Assembly: GCA_963965975.1 (NCBI GenBank)
Contig: OZ014415.1
Span: 6,205,001 to 6,269,000, forward strand
Direction: 5' to 3'
From: Xestospongia bergquistia
Taxonomy: Eukaryota > Porifera > Demospongiae > Haplosclerida > Petrosiidae
Length of the DNA: 64,000 nt
Both the position numbers and the translations under genes were made by a program. The number at the start of each line of letters is the position of its first letter. Position 1 is the stretch's first letter. A model generated the notes under the pieces. The model saw nothing but the letters and a program-made list of their open reading frames with translations. It had not been told where the DNA came from and did not search any database. Shown piece after piece: positions 43,559 to 55,637 of the stretch.

Positions 43559-45246
43559 ATGGCTGACTATGAAGACTACCATACTACATCTAAAGACTAT
43601 GATAAAGGTGACCAATGGTCTGTTGCATAATATCATGTATTATTTAGCTCGACAACCTGTTGGAGTGGATGTTATATTGGGAGCTGTGGCACGTGTAATG
43701 CAAGGAAAGTTAAATGAATCAACAGTAGTGGATATTGGTAAGTGTGTCACATGTGTACTTCTATCTACCATACATCTCTCAGGTTGTGGTACTGGTAACT
43801 ATGCTCTGGCTCTGAGTCCTTATATTGGACAAATTACAGGTATTGAATATAATGATGGTATGTTGGAGAAAGCAATTGAAAAGACAGCTCATCTTCCTCA
43901 TGTGAAGTTACTTCAAGGTAATGGTCTCAACTTACCTCTTCCTGATGGATATTGTGATGCTGTCGTATGTACACAGGTTGGCTAGTACATAGATACTGAG
44001 TTTAATATAGTAATGTGTGACTTTATAGATGTTACATCATGTTCCTGGTAACACACCTCAAGAATATAAAGGTTCTCATCAGATCATTAAAGAAGCACAT
44101 CGTATTCTTAAAGACAAGGGTGTCCTCATTGTGAATACTACTTCACAGGAGCAAAACCGTTTAGCTGTATTAGAATCATATCTTATTCCAGCAGTTGCTG
44201 AAAAACTGGGTACAAAGTGAGCATAAAAGCTTGTAACTTCATTATATTTATTGTTCATATATCTCTAGATATCCACCAATTGATGTTCTATGTCATCAAA
44301 TGGAAGAGACAGGTTTCTTAGTTGATTCCATTATTTCACATTGTAAACAATCTGTTTTGAATGTGGATTTATATTATGATCCACAAGGTCCTTTCAATAA
44401 AGAATGGAGAAATTATTGCAGGTATTTAAGCATATATTATCTCAAAAGCCAATAGCCTCATAGAGGCTGAAAAGCATGCAGCTCCTGCCAAACATCTGGT
44501 GCAGCATTATAAGACAATTGCACACCTCTGTAATCTGCTCATGACCGTATTTAAAGTACACGTGATGCAGTTGTATATACTTTCCTTTGAGAGTGGCTAT
44601 GCGGGCTTCTGATAGTCTGCATAAAAGCTACAATTATAATTGCATGGGGCACCATATAAGTGTCTTGTTTGTATAGACGACTCCAATGAAAACCAGCCAG
44701 TAACTAATAGGACTTCCTCTCCAAATATTAACCAAAAACTCTTACCAGGTTTTTAAGTAGATTTATGCATGAACCTTTAATGGAACAATCTGTCTTTACA
44801 GTGTTAGCATTGATAATGCATATTAATATGTTGTTATGCTGTCATTGCTACATGGTAGAACATATTGAAGATGCATGTAAGTTATAAATCTTATACGTGT
44901 CATTTTATAAATACTAAAGGGAGCTCCAAATCAATATATACCCTATGCTTATTATAATATTCAATTCATTAATAGGTATACTGCATATAATTTATAAATG
45001 TATGTTATAAACCTGCACAAACACAACTTATTTACTTTTTTGACAGATATTCTACATCACTTTTTTATATTCTTGCTTTACAGTTTCTGGGCTCTAGCTA
45101 CTCCTGAAGAACTAGAAGAAGCACTTGCTAGTTGGAAAAAGAAGATAGATGATGGTACTGCAGATCAAGTGATCAAAGAGGTTGAATCTTTTAGAAAAAA
45201 ACTAGGACAAACAACTACAATTGTTGCTTTTAAGGGACTGAACTAG
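43559..45246 (+). CDS. SAM-dependent methyltransferase, array copy 7 (intact)
   Basis: Exons 43559-43607, 43648-43737, 43783-43976, 44029-44216, 44269-44421 and 45084-45246 give an uninterrupted 278-residue protein. It has the conserved CGTGNYALAL and LPLPDGYCDAVVCT. Changes relative to copy 5 include Tyr for Phe at residue 4, Gly for Ala in QGNGLNL, and a changed segment LAVLESYLIPAVAEKLGTK at the end of exon 4. It is preceded by the conserved promoter block and followed after 93 bp by the truncated copy 8. It is probably active, with unknown substrate. Confidence 0.83.
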
Positions 45247-45339
45247 AGACTATTATATACTAGTATCATATTATAATTATAAAAATAGCTAGTATGAAAT
45301 GATTTTCTAAGTATTTTATAAGGAGGTGAGGCTAGAAAT

Positions 45340-45600
45340 ATGGCTGACTTTGAAGACTACATCTAAAGACTATGATAAAGGTGACTAATGGTCTATTGCA
45401 TAACATTGGGTATCATTTAGCTTGACTTGTTGGAGTGGATGTCATATTGGGAGCTATGGCGTGTGTAATGCAAGGAAAGTTAAGTGAATCAACAGAAGTA
45501 GATATTCGTAAGTATGTCACTTGTGTACTTATGTCTACCATGTACCTCTCAGGTTGTGGTACTGGTATTTATGCTCTGGCTCTGAGTCCTGCTGTTTCTA
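45340..45600 (+). pseudogene. Methyltransferase array copy 8, truncated
   Basis: It shares with copy 6 the leader AAGGAGGTGAGGCTAGAAAT and the same 8-nt deletion in exon 1. The donor base after exon 2 is changed (GATATTCGTAAG for GATATTGGTAAG). Exon 3 runs only to TCTGAGTCCT (45590) and then joins sequence homologous to the 3' flank of copy 4 (ATTGTTGCTCTTTAGATCTG, compare 38325). The remaining exons were removed by that deletion. Confidence 0.8.
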
Positions 45601-46035
45601 GGCAATTGTTGCTCTTTAGATCTGGCACAGATATATTCTTTGCACTTCTAAACTGTTCAGATTATTACAATAAAGTTTAAAGTATAGTAGTTTAGTATTT
45701 TCCTGAATAGCTAGCACTCTAGTTTTTTTATATAAAGTTTACGTTTTGTGGAGTTGCATGGCCTAGCCTATATTTGAATTGTGAAACCATATCTAGATCT
45801 CTCTAGCTTATTCCTTGTCTGAATGGAATTATAACACTGAGTTAAGTGTTTAACTCAACTTGATCATGAACAGATAACTTTACCATTTATAGCCACACAC
45901 AAATCTATAACGTCACGCTGTTATCTATGATCGATTTTAGTATCTATTGTGTCTATTATTACGTTGCCATGGGCGGAACTTTCTAAGCCATAAATATATA
46001 ATTATTGTTAATATTGGCGAATATATCAACAAAAT
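45601..46035. other. Array end and upstream region of the ARM/Cys-rich gene
   Basis: 45601-45800 is paralogous to the 3' flank of copy 4 (38325-38500). After about 45900 unique sequence starts and should contain the promoter of the following gene. No TATA box is clear. Confidence 0.5.
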
Positions 46036-49000
46036 ATGGCAGGTGTCAAGGTCATTCCAACGATTACTAACTACCAGGACTGTGAACAAATCATTACAGG
46101 GCTCGAAATAGTTGCTAAACGATACTGCAATCCATCTGAAGACATTAACAAGCTTCACAAGGAAGCGGCTAAAGAATTTCTGTGGCCATTATCATACCAT
46201 GTTCAGCGATCTGCAGAAGAAAATATTTCCTTGATGGCTGCTGCAGTGGCTGATCGGGAAGATGTGTTGGAAATGTTGTCTGAAGGATTGCTCCGAAGAT
46301 ATATAGATGGTAAATATTGAGGGGTATTTAAATTTCAGTGCAATTTGTAATTATCAGTAATTTATTGTTACAGGTATACATGTGATCAGTCTCACGTTTC
46401 ACATACCACACCCACACTGAGGAAAGGTTTAGTGACACCCGATATTAAGGTTTATGATTTGAAGCTATGCAATTATACATGGACAGATATGACATCACAT
46501 ACTAAGCTATGTAAACAATATACAACAAACCAACTAAGATGTTCCTTTTTATAGAACACTGACATTACATTACAGAAATAATACTGTAGCTTCCATATTT
46601 CTTGTCTTCAGGCACATAATTATATTTAATTATTATTTTGTTAGCCATAATCACAGTTGTTACAACAGTGGGTGGGACATTATGACAATCTTTGATATTT
46701 TTGGGACTTAGAAATTCTTGTCTTGTGCAAACTGAATGTCACCAGACCCCTTCTTCACGGAGTGAGTGTGGTGTGTGAGACTATAACATGATCTATTGTG
46801 TAGGTTATGCTGCCAAAAGTTTAAAATTTGTACAATTCCTGAATAGTTAATACAAATTTGAAAAAGAACCTTTGTAATTATGTGTATATTCTGAATTAAT
46901 AGCCTAATGTATTCTTGTTATAGATACTATAGTTTGTTATGTCTAAAGGTTTCAATTCATAGCTATGACTGATTTTTACCAAATACTGTTTGGTATATGT
47001 TCAAAAGATTGTACAATCAGTAAGTAGTATGCATTTATTACTAAGTACAGCAGTACAGCTTATATTAATAGCTATGCATTGTTGATAACATAATAATAAT
47101 ATTATAGTAGATTACTTGTGTAGCACATGTTATCATTGTAAGTGCAGTACATGTTAACTATGTTTCACTTTTATTACTAGAATTCAAAGCTAAAAAGAAA
47201 ATTGAATCTCAAGATTTCCTGAAAGCTATTCTTGCCATAGAAACGCTTTTAATGGAATGGACATGTATTGAGAAAATGCAAGAAGCTTTGGTACGAGTTG
47301 GTACAATACATCTCTTATTTCAACAACTTAAACTTGTTTATGTTAGTAACAGAGAGATAGACAAGGTAAGTACATGAATCATTCTATCATAAGTTCATAT
47401 ACTGAATGGACAATTAATATTAGACAGTGCCTATAGATCCGACAGGAAGATTATACTTATTGTATAGCAAACTGATCCACGCCCCTAAATTATAAACATC
47501 GACTATATGAAGCAAAGTATGACTTTCTGTCGGACCTACAGGTACACTTTTGATTATGTAAATTTGTAATCAAAAGAGTATATGCTGTGAACACATTGTT
47601 CACAGCATATACTCTTTCCATTACTTATTATGTAATCAAAATAATACACTTTATATCAAATAATTTTGATATAGTTATGCAACCTGTATGATAATATATG
47701 GTTAAATCAACCAATCAGTATAATTCCTAATGGTAATGGTTTATCAAAGTACTTATTAATATTTTACTGTGGTAGTGCAATTATAGCTTAAACTGAGGAA
47801 CAGTATCACAAAAATAACGACCATATTACAAACATTAGTAAAATAATAAATCTTTCTGTTCATATAGTATATTATGGCACCTGCACTAACGATTTCAAAC
47901 TGTACTCAGAACTACATGGATTTGTACATGAATATCTATGGAGAAACGGACATTCTTAAGATACTCGAACCTTACTTCAACTGTTCCAACCCACTTGTAG
48001 CTTCGTGTGCCAAGTTCATTCGTAACAACTTTGCATTGTACATTCACAAGACAAAACCAGGAACAATCGATAACCCAGAGCACATTAATGAACTTGTAGA
48101 TCAACTCAAAGCCTCTTGTACTCCAAGTCCACTCACTGCTATTGCTATAAGTCTAGAACCAGCAGATGTTCTTAAAATGTTACGATTGCTGAGCATTAGC
48201 GAGAAGAACAGGCCTGTTCTTATAGAACACCCAAAATTTGAAGAAATAATTGATTATCTACTACATAAGTCTAAAGATGAGGAAGCAGTTGTACACACTC
48301 TTAATCTCCTTTTAAGCCTTCTCTCTCCTACCACTATACCTATGCTTGCTATTCCAAAGACTGCAAAGGGAAATGGAAAACAGAGTGTACTCTCTCCTAC
48401 TTTTGAGATTGATGATGTTAGCAAGCTGCCGTCAATTCTTTTAAGAGGCTTACCACATTTATTGGAATGGTTATCAAGCTTAGACTGTTGCTCCTCTCTG
48501 AGAATAAAACATCTCTGTGATGCTGTTGTGTATATGTTATCTTTACAAGATCTAACAGGTATCTATCACAAAGACATCCTAGTTACTCATACCTTATTAC
48601 AAAAGCTATGTACTCACTCATTTCATAGCATAATAACTATAAATTTGTTGCAGTTTATTCCTATTAGACAATAGGACAGTTATAATTATAACTTTAGTGT
48701 AGCACAATTACTTAGTTTCTTATTATAAATAGATCTTCCAAAACTGCTTTATTAATTGATAGTATGACATTTATGAGTACATATTATACTTAACATATTA
48801 ATATAGTACTCCTAATACAATTACTTTTAGATGTGTTTACTTTAGATGATGATCTGGATTCAATTTTGTCAGTTTGTTATGACTTCAAGCACTATGAACT
48901 TGTAGTCCATCTATCAAAAAAATCCAAACAGAGGATATTTGAAATGAAGGCTCGATTTCAACTTTACCGTCGAGATCAAATCATACTTCAGAGAAAAGAG

Positions 49001-51649
49001 AAAAATCTTTTAATGTTTGAACTATCTAAAGAACGAGAAAAGTTGTACAATGAGGCAAGAAAAATTGTAGTAGTGATGGTGAATGCAAAGGAAAAGGATA
49101 AAGAGATTGGAAGGTTCTTGGATACCCTGCTCATGGATATCATTCGTGATTTTAATGAAAAGTCAGGCAATAAGTTAAAAGGCTCAAAAGCAGACTCATG
49201 CTTTAATTGTCTTCTTTGCTACAAGTTTGGAGAAATCATTAAGGGTCACTTTTGGCCCGAGTCCCACATACGTGCCATTCGTGTTTCTGAAGGTGACCAG
49301 AGGCCCAAGTTTTATGTTAAAGATCGTGCAAGCATGCACAAAACTCCCGAGCTAAAAGACATACAGAAAATGGTATACTACATGTTTTGCGGGGATTGTG
49401 ATAACCGTATTCTTAGCATTGATGAAAAGGCATTTGCTGAAACAATCCTACGAAATGTCTACACTAAAGTAGACCCAACCTCTCCTGCTCAAGAACACAA
49501 TATTGAGTACAAAGGGTCTTCTCTCTATCGATTTTGCTTGGGGGTGGCCTTCCGCGGACTTGCCTTGCAAAAAAGTACCACTAGATATAGCAATGTAGAA
49601 AAGGTATACAATGTCTTTAAGAAATGCCGTGAAGTCCTTTTGGCTGACAAAGATGATCCTTTAAGAGATGATCTTCCTGTGGTAATGATGTTTTACACAC
49701 CAGCAAAAGAACATCCACCTGATATTGAAGGTCATGCTTCTGAGCAAAGTACACCAGCAACAGGTCCAGGATTAGAGGAAAATATTGCCTGTCCATTCAA
49801 AGCCACGATTGTAGGGACAAACCCACAGCAACTTGGTATACCAAAACCTAATCAACATGAGTCCCTAGATAAAGGAAAGAAAGAAGACATTGGTGAGCCT
49901 AACATTGAAGAGGTTATCAAAAATACTACAGCAGGTCATGGACTACAGATTCTTAATTGGCCTTCATACATAGACAGTAGTGATTTTACACGAGTTTCAT
50001 ATATTCCTCTTTATTCAGATACTGCTACTATAAGAAGAAAAGCTCACTTTATTCTATACAAACATGGAATATTTAATACTGTTGTTTTAATTGAACCAAC
50101 AGAGGTATGGCCTGAGTATCAGCAGTTCATTATCAGTCCAACTGGAGGAACTCTACATATTCCACCCAACAGTCAACGCATGGACTTTCTTCCACCGGCA
50201 TTGATAAAAACTTACAAAGAAAAGGTCCCAGGCTTCATACAAGACCTCCTAGAAACAGATTCAAGAGTACATACAAGTGGCTATGGTCTTAGGTCAATTC
50301 AGCGTCTTCAAAAATTCAATGAAGCTCAATCAAGTGCTACCTTGTCATCACATCACAATGTTCTTGAATATAATATTAACCTCTTGCCAGCTAAATATAG
50401 CATTGACCGCACTACAAATAAGGTCTGTCTTCCTCCAAATCACCACATAATTCTCCATAACACTCAATATGGAGGAACAACAGACAATGGAGTTACTGTA
50501 CTACTTGCTATGGAAGATCAAGAACATGTAGTGTCATCCATGAGTGACCTGGAGCCATATGTTATAGTACATAGATTTGCTCCAAGCTTTGCCATTACTC
50601 TTTGCTACCACGTTTCTTTTGACAACAACTTTGGCTTTACAAAGCGTCTTAAAGATGAGAAGCATAGGGGAATGGAGTTGTTAGTAGAAGAGAAAGACTC
50701 CATGTTACAACTTGCTAGCGAGATGCTTCCTGCTGCACTAGAGAACTCTGGCATCTCCAGCTGTAAATTATTAGTCCTTCACCACTTCTCTGGGTAAGTA
50801 CATGTATATAGTACTATTTAATGAATAAAAAGTCTCATTTTCATTATTTCTTTCCATAGTAATGTTGTCGACAAAAAGTGCCTCCCAGGTTTTGGCTGCT
50901 GGTATTGCTCTTTATTGTGTGAGGTGTGCCACACTCCAGTTGGTTACACCTCCTTGATCCGATCAATTGATGACGTTATGTTTAAGTTTTGCTCAGAAAA
51001 TTGCCTTCAGTTGTATGCTGATTTATTTGATGACCCCAACAACACCATGAATCTAGAAATGAATGCTTCTGATATGCAACCACAATCCATGGATATAACA
51101 AACTCAGTCAGTACATCCGTTAAGCATGAACAAGAAGAGAAAACTTGCTCTACCAGTGACCAATCTTTTAGTTTGGGCTCAGAGAAGGAGTCAATAGTAA
51201 AAGAAAGTTTAGAAGAGGAAGAAGATAAAGTGAAAGAGAAACCAATAATGAAAGAACATTTTGACATCAAAGTTTCCAATGTTCAAGTCAAAACTAATGG
51301 TCAAAAGTTAAAACAGTTAAATGATGTACTTCATTTATTGTCTATTCCTGACGTGTATTGTGAAATAAATGGGTCACTAGTAGCAGTGACTATGAAAGTT
51401 TATTATAGTCAAAATGGTGTCAGTTTCATTCCCATATCATCCAATGCCTTCTACATGCTATGTATTTTACAGTCATCAACTGATCAACATGTGTTTGAAT
51501 ACTATATCACAAATGATCTAGAACTTAGGGAACCACTTATTAATGAAAAACAAATACTTTTGCCATCGCATTACAAGCAGCTTTTAAAGGAAATTTTACA
51601 AAATGGATTACAACAATGTAACCTTGATAGCCTGGACTCATTAATATAA
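46036..51649 (+). CDS. Uncharacterised about 1300-residue protein with Cys/His and FCS-like zinc modules
   Basis: Five exons (46036-46309, 47181-47365, 47868-48558, 48831-50793, 50860-51649) join in frame. I do not recognise a named orthologue. Residues 1-385 are Leu-rich helices resembling ARM/HEAT repeats. Residues about 405-470 form a Lys/Glu-rich coiled coil. Next comes C-x2-C (SCFNCLLC) followed by GHFWPESHI, and about 75 residues on MFCGDCDNRI. This spacing recalls HNH/treble-clef zinc sites (CxxC...H...CxxC), but an HNH catalytic His-Asn pattern is not demonstrated. A large globular region follows. Exon 5 opens with GCWYCSLLCEVCHTPVGY and FKFCSENCLQLY, like MYM/FCS zinc modules. It then has an acidic Ser/Glu linker and a final globular domain, part of which is duplicated at 54648-54971. 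It may bind nucleic acid or protein; this is inference. Confidence 0.75.
46385..46795. mobile_element. MITE-like inverted-repeat element in intron 1
   Basis: The left end is TGATCAGTCTCACGTTTCAC, then ATACCACACCCACACTGAGG and TTTAGTGACAC. The right end is GTCACCAGACCCCTTCTTCA, then CGGAGTGAGTGTGGTGTGTG and AGACTATAACATGATC, which is an imperfect reverse complement. No coding content. Confidence 0.6.
47430..47542. mobile_element. Small inverted-repeat element in intron 2
   Basis: The arms CCTATAGATCCGACAGGAAG and CTTTCTGTCGGACCTACAGG are near-perfect reverse complements about 85 bp apart. MITE-like, non-coding. Confidence 0.7.
47573..47618. repeat. Near-perfect hairpin in intron 2
   Basis: AGAGTATATGCTGTGAACA and TGTTCACAGCATATACTCT are exact complements separated by two or three bases, forming a stem of about 19 bp. 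It directly follows the element at 47430-47542. Confidence 0.85.
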
Positions 51650-52606
51650 TAGTTATTTTTGGTGATTTTAATTTGATAGACTAATTGATATACTTATTTC
51701 CTGTAGTATTATTTTCTGTTGAACTTTGAACTTAACATGTGTGGACTTAATGACTAGTATTGGACTATGTCTGTAATTTTGATTTGTTTAGAGTAAAATT
51801 TGGCTTGTCCTACTTTGCTGTACTATGCTGATTATCACTGTTATTAAAAAATGAAATTAATGGAGTTTAAGAGAAAAGAAAAGAAAAAGTATTAAAGGTA
51901 AAGACTGGAGATGGATATCCATTGATTTCTTCATTAAATCAGTGCCTAATGAAATGTGCACATATGATCAGAGAGTGAGACATATTTATTCATGTACCTA
52001 CTTTAAATAGACTTCATATTAGCAGTATTATAGCACACAAAATATATGCCATACTATTGGGTCAAAAAATTTGTCCATTCACCATTTCCATGATTAACTA
52101 AGTAACAATCCATCCTATAGTACTCCAACACCCCCACACATCATTACATAGAACTCAATTTCCAATTTTGTAATGTGGTATAAGTGTTTGAGTTAGATTT
52201 AAGGTTATAATAACAAATACGTATATTTAACAATGGCAATCAAATATCACATAAGCTTTCAATAGTGAGTTTAAAACATTTTATAGAAAACAAAAGATGA
52301 TCATACCTCATGTCCAGAGGTACATATTGTATTAAGAACACAATGTAATGTCATGAGAGTGTTTGGATTAGATTTTAAGGTTATAAAAAGAAGGTACATG
52401 TACTTAAAAGTAACAATCATAGTTTCACATGGAGTACATCAGATAAAGAACTTTTTCAATAGTGAGTTAAAACAACATTTGTAGCAAGCAAAAATTATCA
52501 TAATTCAGGTCTAGAGGACACCGATTACAGTCTTGATATATAAGCAGACTGACAGCTAAAAAAATCAGACATATTTCATATGTATGTAGGTTAACAAAAT
52601 CCTGAA
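51650..52606. other. Spacer, unit 1 of the 3.4-kb tandem duplication
   Basis: No gene is seen. 51650-52120 matches 55020-55520 of the second unit. 52540-52606 holds GATATATAAGCAGACTGACA and AAATCAGACATAT, matched at 56285-56335 (TATATAAAAGTAGACTGACA). The TATAAG/TATAAA element about 65-70 bp before each ATG is a plausible TATA box. Confidence 0.55.
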
Positions 52607-53270
52607 ATGACTATTTCAAATTTTCTTATTACTGTTACGGTGTGTGTCAGCTATCTTGTAATTCAGATAGTTGCTGGTAAGTGAATCTCTTACTTAATTA
52701 TTGTTATATGTACATTGGTTAGATAAAGATGGAGGTGTGACATACACTCGATGGGGACGTACTACTTGTCCCAATAGCACTGGTGCTACACTTGTATATG
52801 AAGGATATGCAACTGGAAGCCATTGGCAAGAATCAGGTGGAGGAGCCAACTACCTTTGTCTCCCAAAAATTCCTGAGTATTGGTCTATAGGAGTTGGACA
52901 GTCAACTGTACATGCATTTCTATATGGTGCTGAATATCATTCTCATCTCTATCCCTCATTTCATGATTCTACTCCACCTTGTGCCGTTTGCTTTGCAGTT
53001 GGTAAGACAGCAGCACTTATGATTCCAGCAAAAATAACATGTCCTCCATCATGGACAATGGAATACAATGGTTACTTAGTGGCAGAACATTATACTAATT
53101 CAAACAATGTTGTTTTTGAATGTGTCGATTTTAATCGAGAAGCAGTACCAGGTACTTCAAAGGCTGATCCATCAGCCTCTTTCCATCATGTACGTACTAA
53201 ATGTCATGGCCTACCATGCCCTCCTTACAGTGCTACAAAAGAATTATCTTGTGTGGTGTGTACAAAATAA
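52607..53270 (+). CDS. Secreted short-chain-collagen-C4-like protein, copy 1
   Basis: Two exons (52607-52676, 52723-53270; 46-nt intron, phase 1) encode 205 residues. Exon 1 is a signal peptide. Exon 2 is one Cys-rich domain: VTYTRWGRTTCPNSTGATLV, GGGANYLCLP, LYGAEY, PPCAVCFAVGKTAALMIPAK, TCPPSWTMEYNGYL, FECVD and HVRTKCHGLPCPPY, ending CVVCTK. This is the C-terminal domain of sponge short-chain (spongin-type) collagens and many invertebrate collagen-C4-like proteins. No Gly-X-Y collagen repeat is present, so this is a free-standing domain. The likely role is extracellular matrix or glycan binding. Tandem paralogue at 56353. Confidence 0.85.
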
Positions 53271-54647
53271 AAGTATTAAAATTGAAACTATATTTTTTTA
53301 TTAGCTGAATTTGTTACTTGTCAATTGAAAAAATAGAATGAAAAATTTTAAAAATCACCAATCAATATATTTAGTTGCGCAGAATTGATTTATGAAATAT
53401 TAATAAAACATATTCTCTTGTTTTTGAGGTCACATACAATTCAATTAAGTCTGTCAGTTGGTTCACATACACAGGCCTGGAGATTTCACCCAGGCTTTCA
53501 GGCCATGGCCTGGGCAATAATTTTAGGACACTATTTTTTTCTTTTTAACTATAATAGTAATTAAATTCTTGACAGTTTTGCATGCGTGAGCAAGCACATG
53601 TAATTTATTAACACCAGATCTAGTCATGTCATTAGGTCAGGTGTCAAACATGGCTACTGGTACAGCTGCTAGTTCAGAATCACAGATCTTGGAGAATGTT
53701 AACATTTTATCACATTTTAGTGATCTAGAGAATCACTGGTGATTCGAACCAAGAGAATATCTTGTCTTTGAATTAGTTTATCATTGATAACCCTGCCCAT
53801 ATTTCATTGTCCTAATATGTCCAATTGCATGCACATCTTTAAATTTAACAAACAGTTGTCTGTTTTGATATCCCAAGTGTAAGTTCTTAAAACATGTATG
53901 TCAGTAAAGAAGCCATGGCCTCCAGGTCAGTCAGTACTGACACTATAGTCACTAATATGTAAACAAACTGACTCTCTAAATGTTACGTCATATTCCAGTA
54001 ACTGACTACAGTAACAATTAATTTACCTTAAGTAATTATTTCATAATGAGTATCCTCATTACCAACATAGGAGATTCAAGATGAACAGGCATAGTTTGAG
54101 GCTTATATTATACAACAGCAGTGACATGTATTTATAAAGGGGAAAGATACCCTGCCTTTTCACGAGAGCATTACTATATTTGTATACTTTATCACATGCT
54201 TATAATATTAAGGACTGAGCTAGGGAATAATAAAGTAGACAACAGTACTGCAGAGCAAGTGCAAATAAATGCTTGTTAAAGACCATAGCACATGCCATTC
54301 ATGCAAATGTCCATGTGCTATATTATTTTAACAAACATGAATTCTGAATTTGTGTATTTTATGAGGGCTGGCCTAAAAATAGTATATCACAGTTAGTGTA
54401 TATGGGTTCCATATCCTACAATGTTTTTCTAGTTTACCAGCAGTGTTTAATTAGCATGACAATAATGTTATTGGGTTAACGGAACAACTTGTACACAAAA
54501 GAATCATTCGTCATCTCAGCTGAAAAAACTTTTTTTGGATGACACAGCATAATGTAAGAAAGTAGATTCATTAACTCAGTGAATTACATAATTTAAAGAA
54601 GGGAATTAACACTACATCCTTTTGAATGTTTGGAACACAAGTAAGAT
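53271..54647. other. 3' half of duplication unit 1, no gene
   Basis: Most of 53430-54640 aligns with 57200-58300 of unit 2 (for example CTGCCCATATTTCATTGTCC at 53791 and 57410). No open frame is conserved between the two, so it is probably non-coding. Confidence 0.55.
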
Positions 54648-54971
54648 TTGTACAAAGTGAAAGAGAAACCAATAATGAAAGAACATTTTGACATCAAAGT
54701 TTCCAATGTTCAAGTCAAAACTAATGGTCAAAAGTTAAAACAGTTAAATGATGTACTTCATTTATTGTCTATTTCTGACGTGTATTGTGAAATAAATGGG
54801 TCACTAGTAGCAGTGACTATGAAGGTTTATCATAGTCAAAATGGTGTCAGTTTCATTCCTATATCATCCAATGCCTTCTACATACTATGTATTTTACAGT
54901 CATCAACTGATCGACATGTGTTCGAATACTATATCACTAATGATCTGGAATTTAGGGAACCACTTTATTAA
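54648..54971 (+). pseudogene. Duplicated 3' fragment of the ARM/Cys-rich gene's last exon
   Basis: From KVKEKPIMKEHFDIKVSNVQ onward the frame is almost identical to residues in the last exon at 51226-51545. After REPL a one-base change in TTTATTAAC shifts the frame and the final residues are lost (deletion of about 45 bp around 55020). It lacks the zinc module and all upstream exons. It marks the left border of the second 3.4-kb duplication unit. Confidence 0.85.
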
Positions 54972-55637
54972 CAAAAAACAAGTACTTTTGCCATCTAATT
55001 ACAAGTAGCTTTTAAAGGAAATTGACTCACTAATAAATTGGTGATTTTGATTAAATGGACTAATTGATGAAAATATTTCCTGTACTTAAAATATTTTATG
55101 TTGAACTTTGAACTTAACATGTGTAGACTTAATGACTAGTGTTGGACTATGTTTGTAATTTTGTTTTTGTTCAGAGTAAAATTTGGTCTATCCTACTATG
55201 CTGTACTATGCTGATTATAACTTATATTAAAAAATTAAAATTGATGGAGTTTTAAGAGAAAGAAAAAGTATTAAAGGTAAAGACTATAGATAGATATCTA
55301 TTGATTTCTTCATTAAATCAGTGCCTAATGAAATGTGCACATGTAATCACAGAGTGAGGACACATCTATTCATGTACTTTAAATATACTTCATATTAGTA
55401 GCATTATAGCACACAAAATATATGCTATACTATTGGGGTCAAAAAATTTGTCCACTCAACATTTAATGATCAACTAAGTAAATTCATTAAAGTAACAATC
55501 TATCCTATATGTAGAGATTTAACAAAGTAGATCAGAATGTGCACAATTACAGCATAATTAATTAGTGGGCGGTGCTCTAGCAAAAATGCTTCAGGTTTTA
55601 AAGTAACTAGTGTGCTAAGTATCCTCCCTATAGTATT

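Noticed and set aside
22603-45600. A biosynthetic gene cluster
   Set aside because: Only one enzyme family is repeated; no synthase, oxidase or transporter lies among the copies, so a pathway cluster is not supported.
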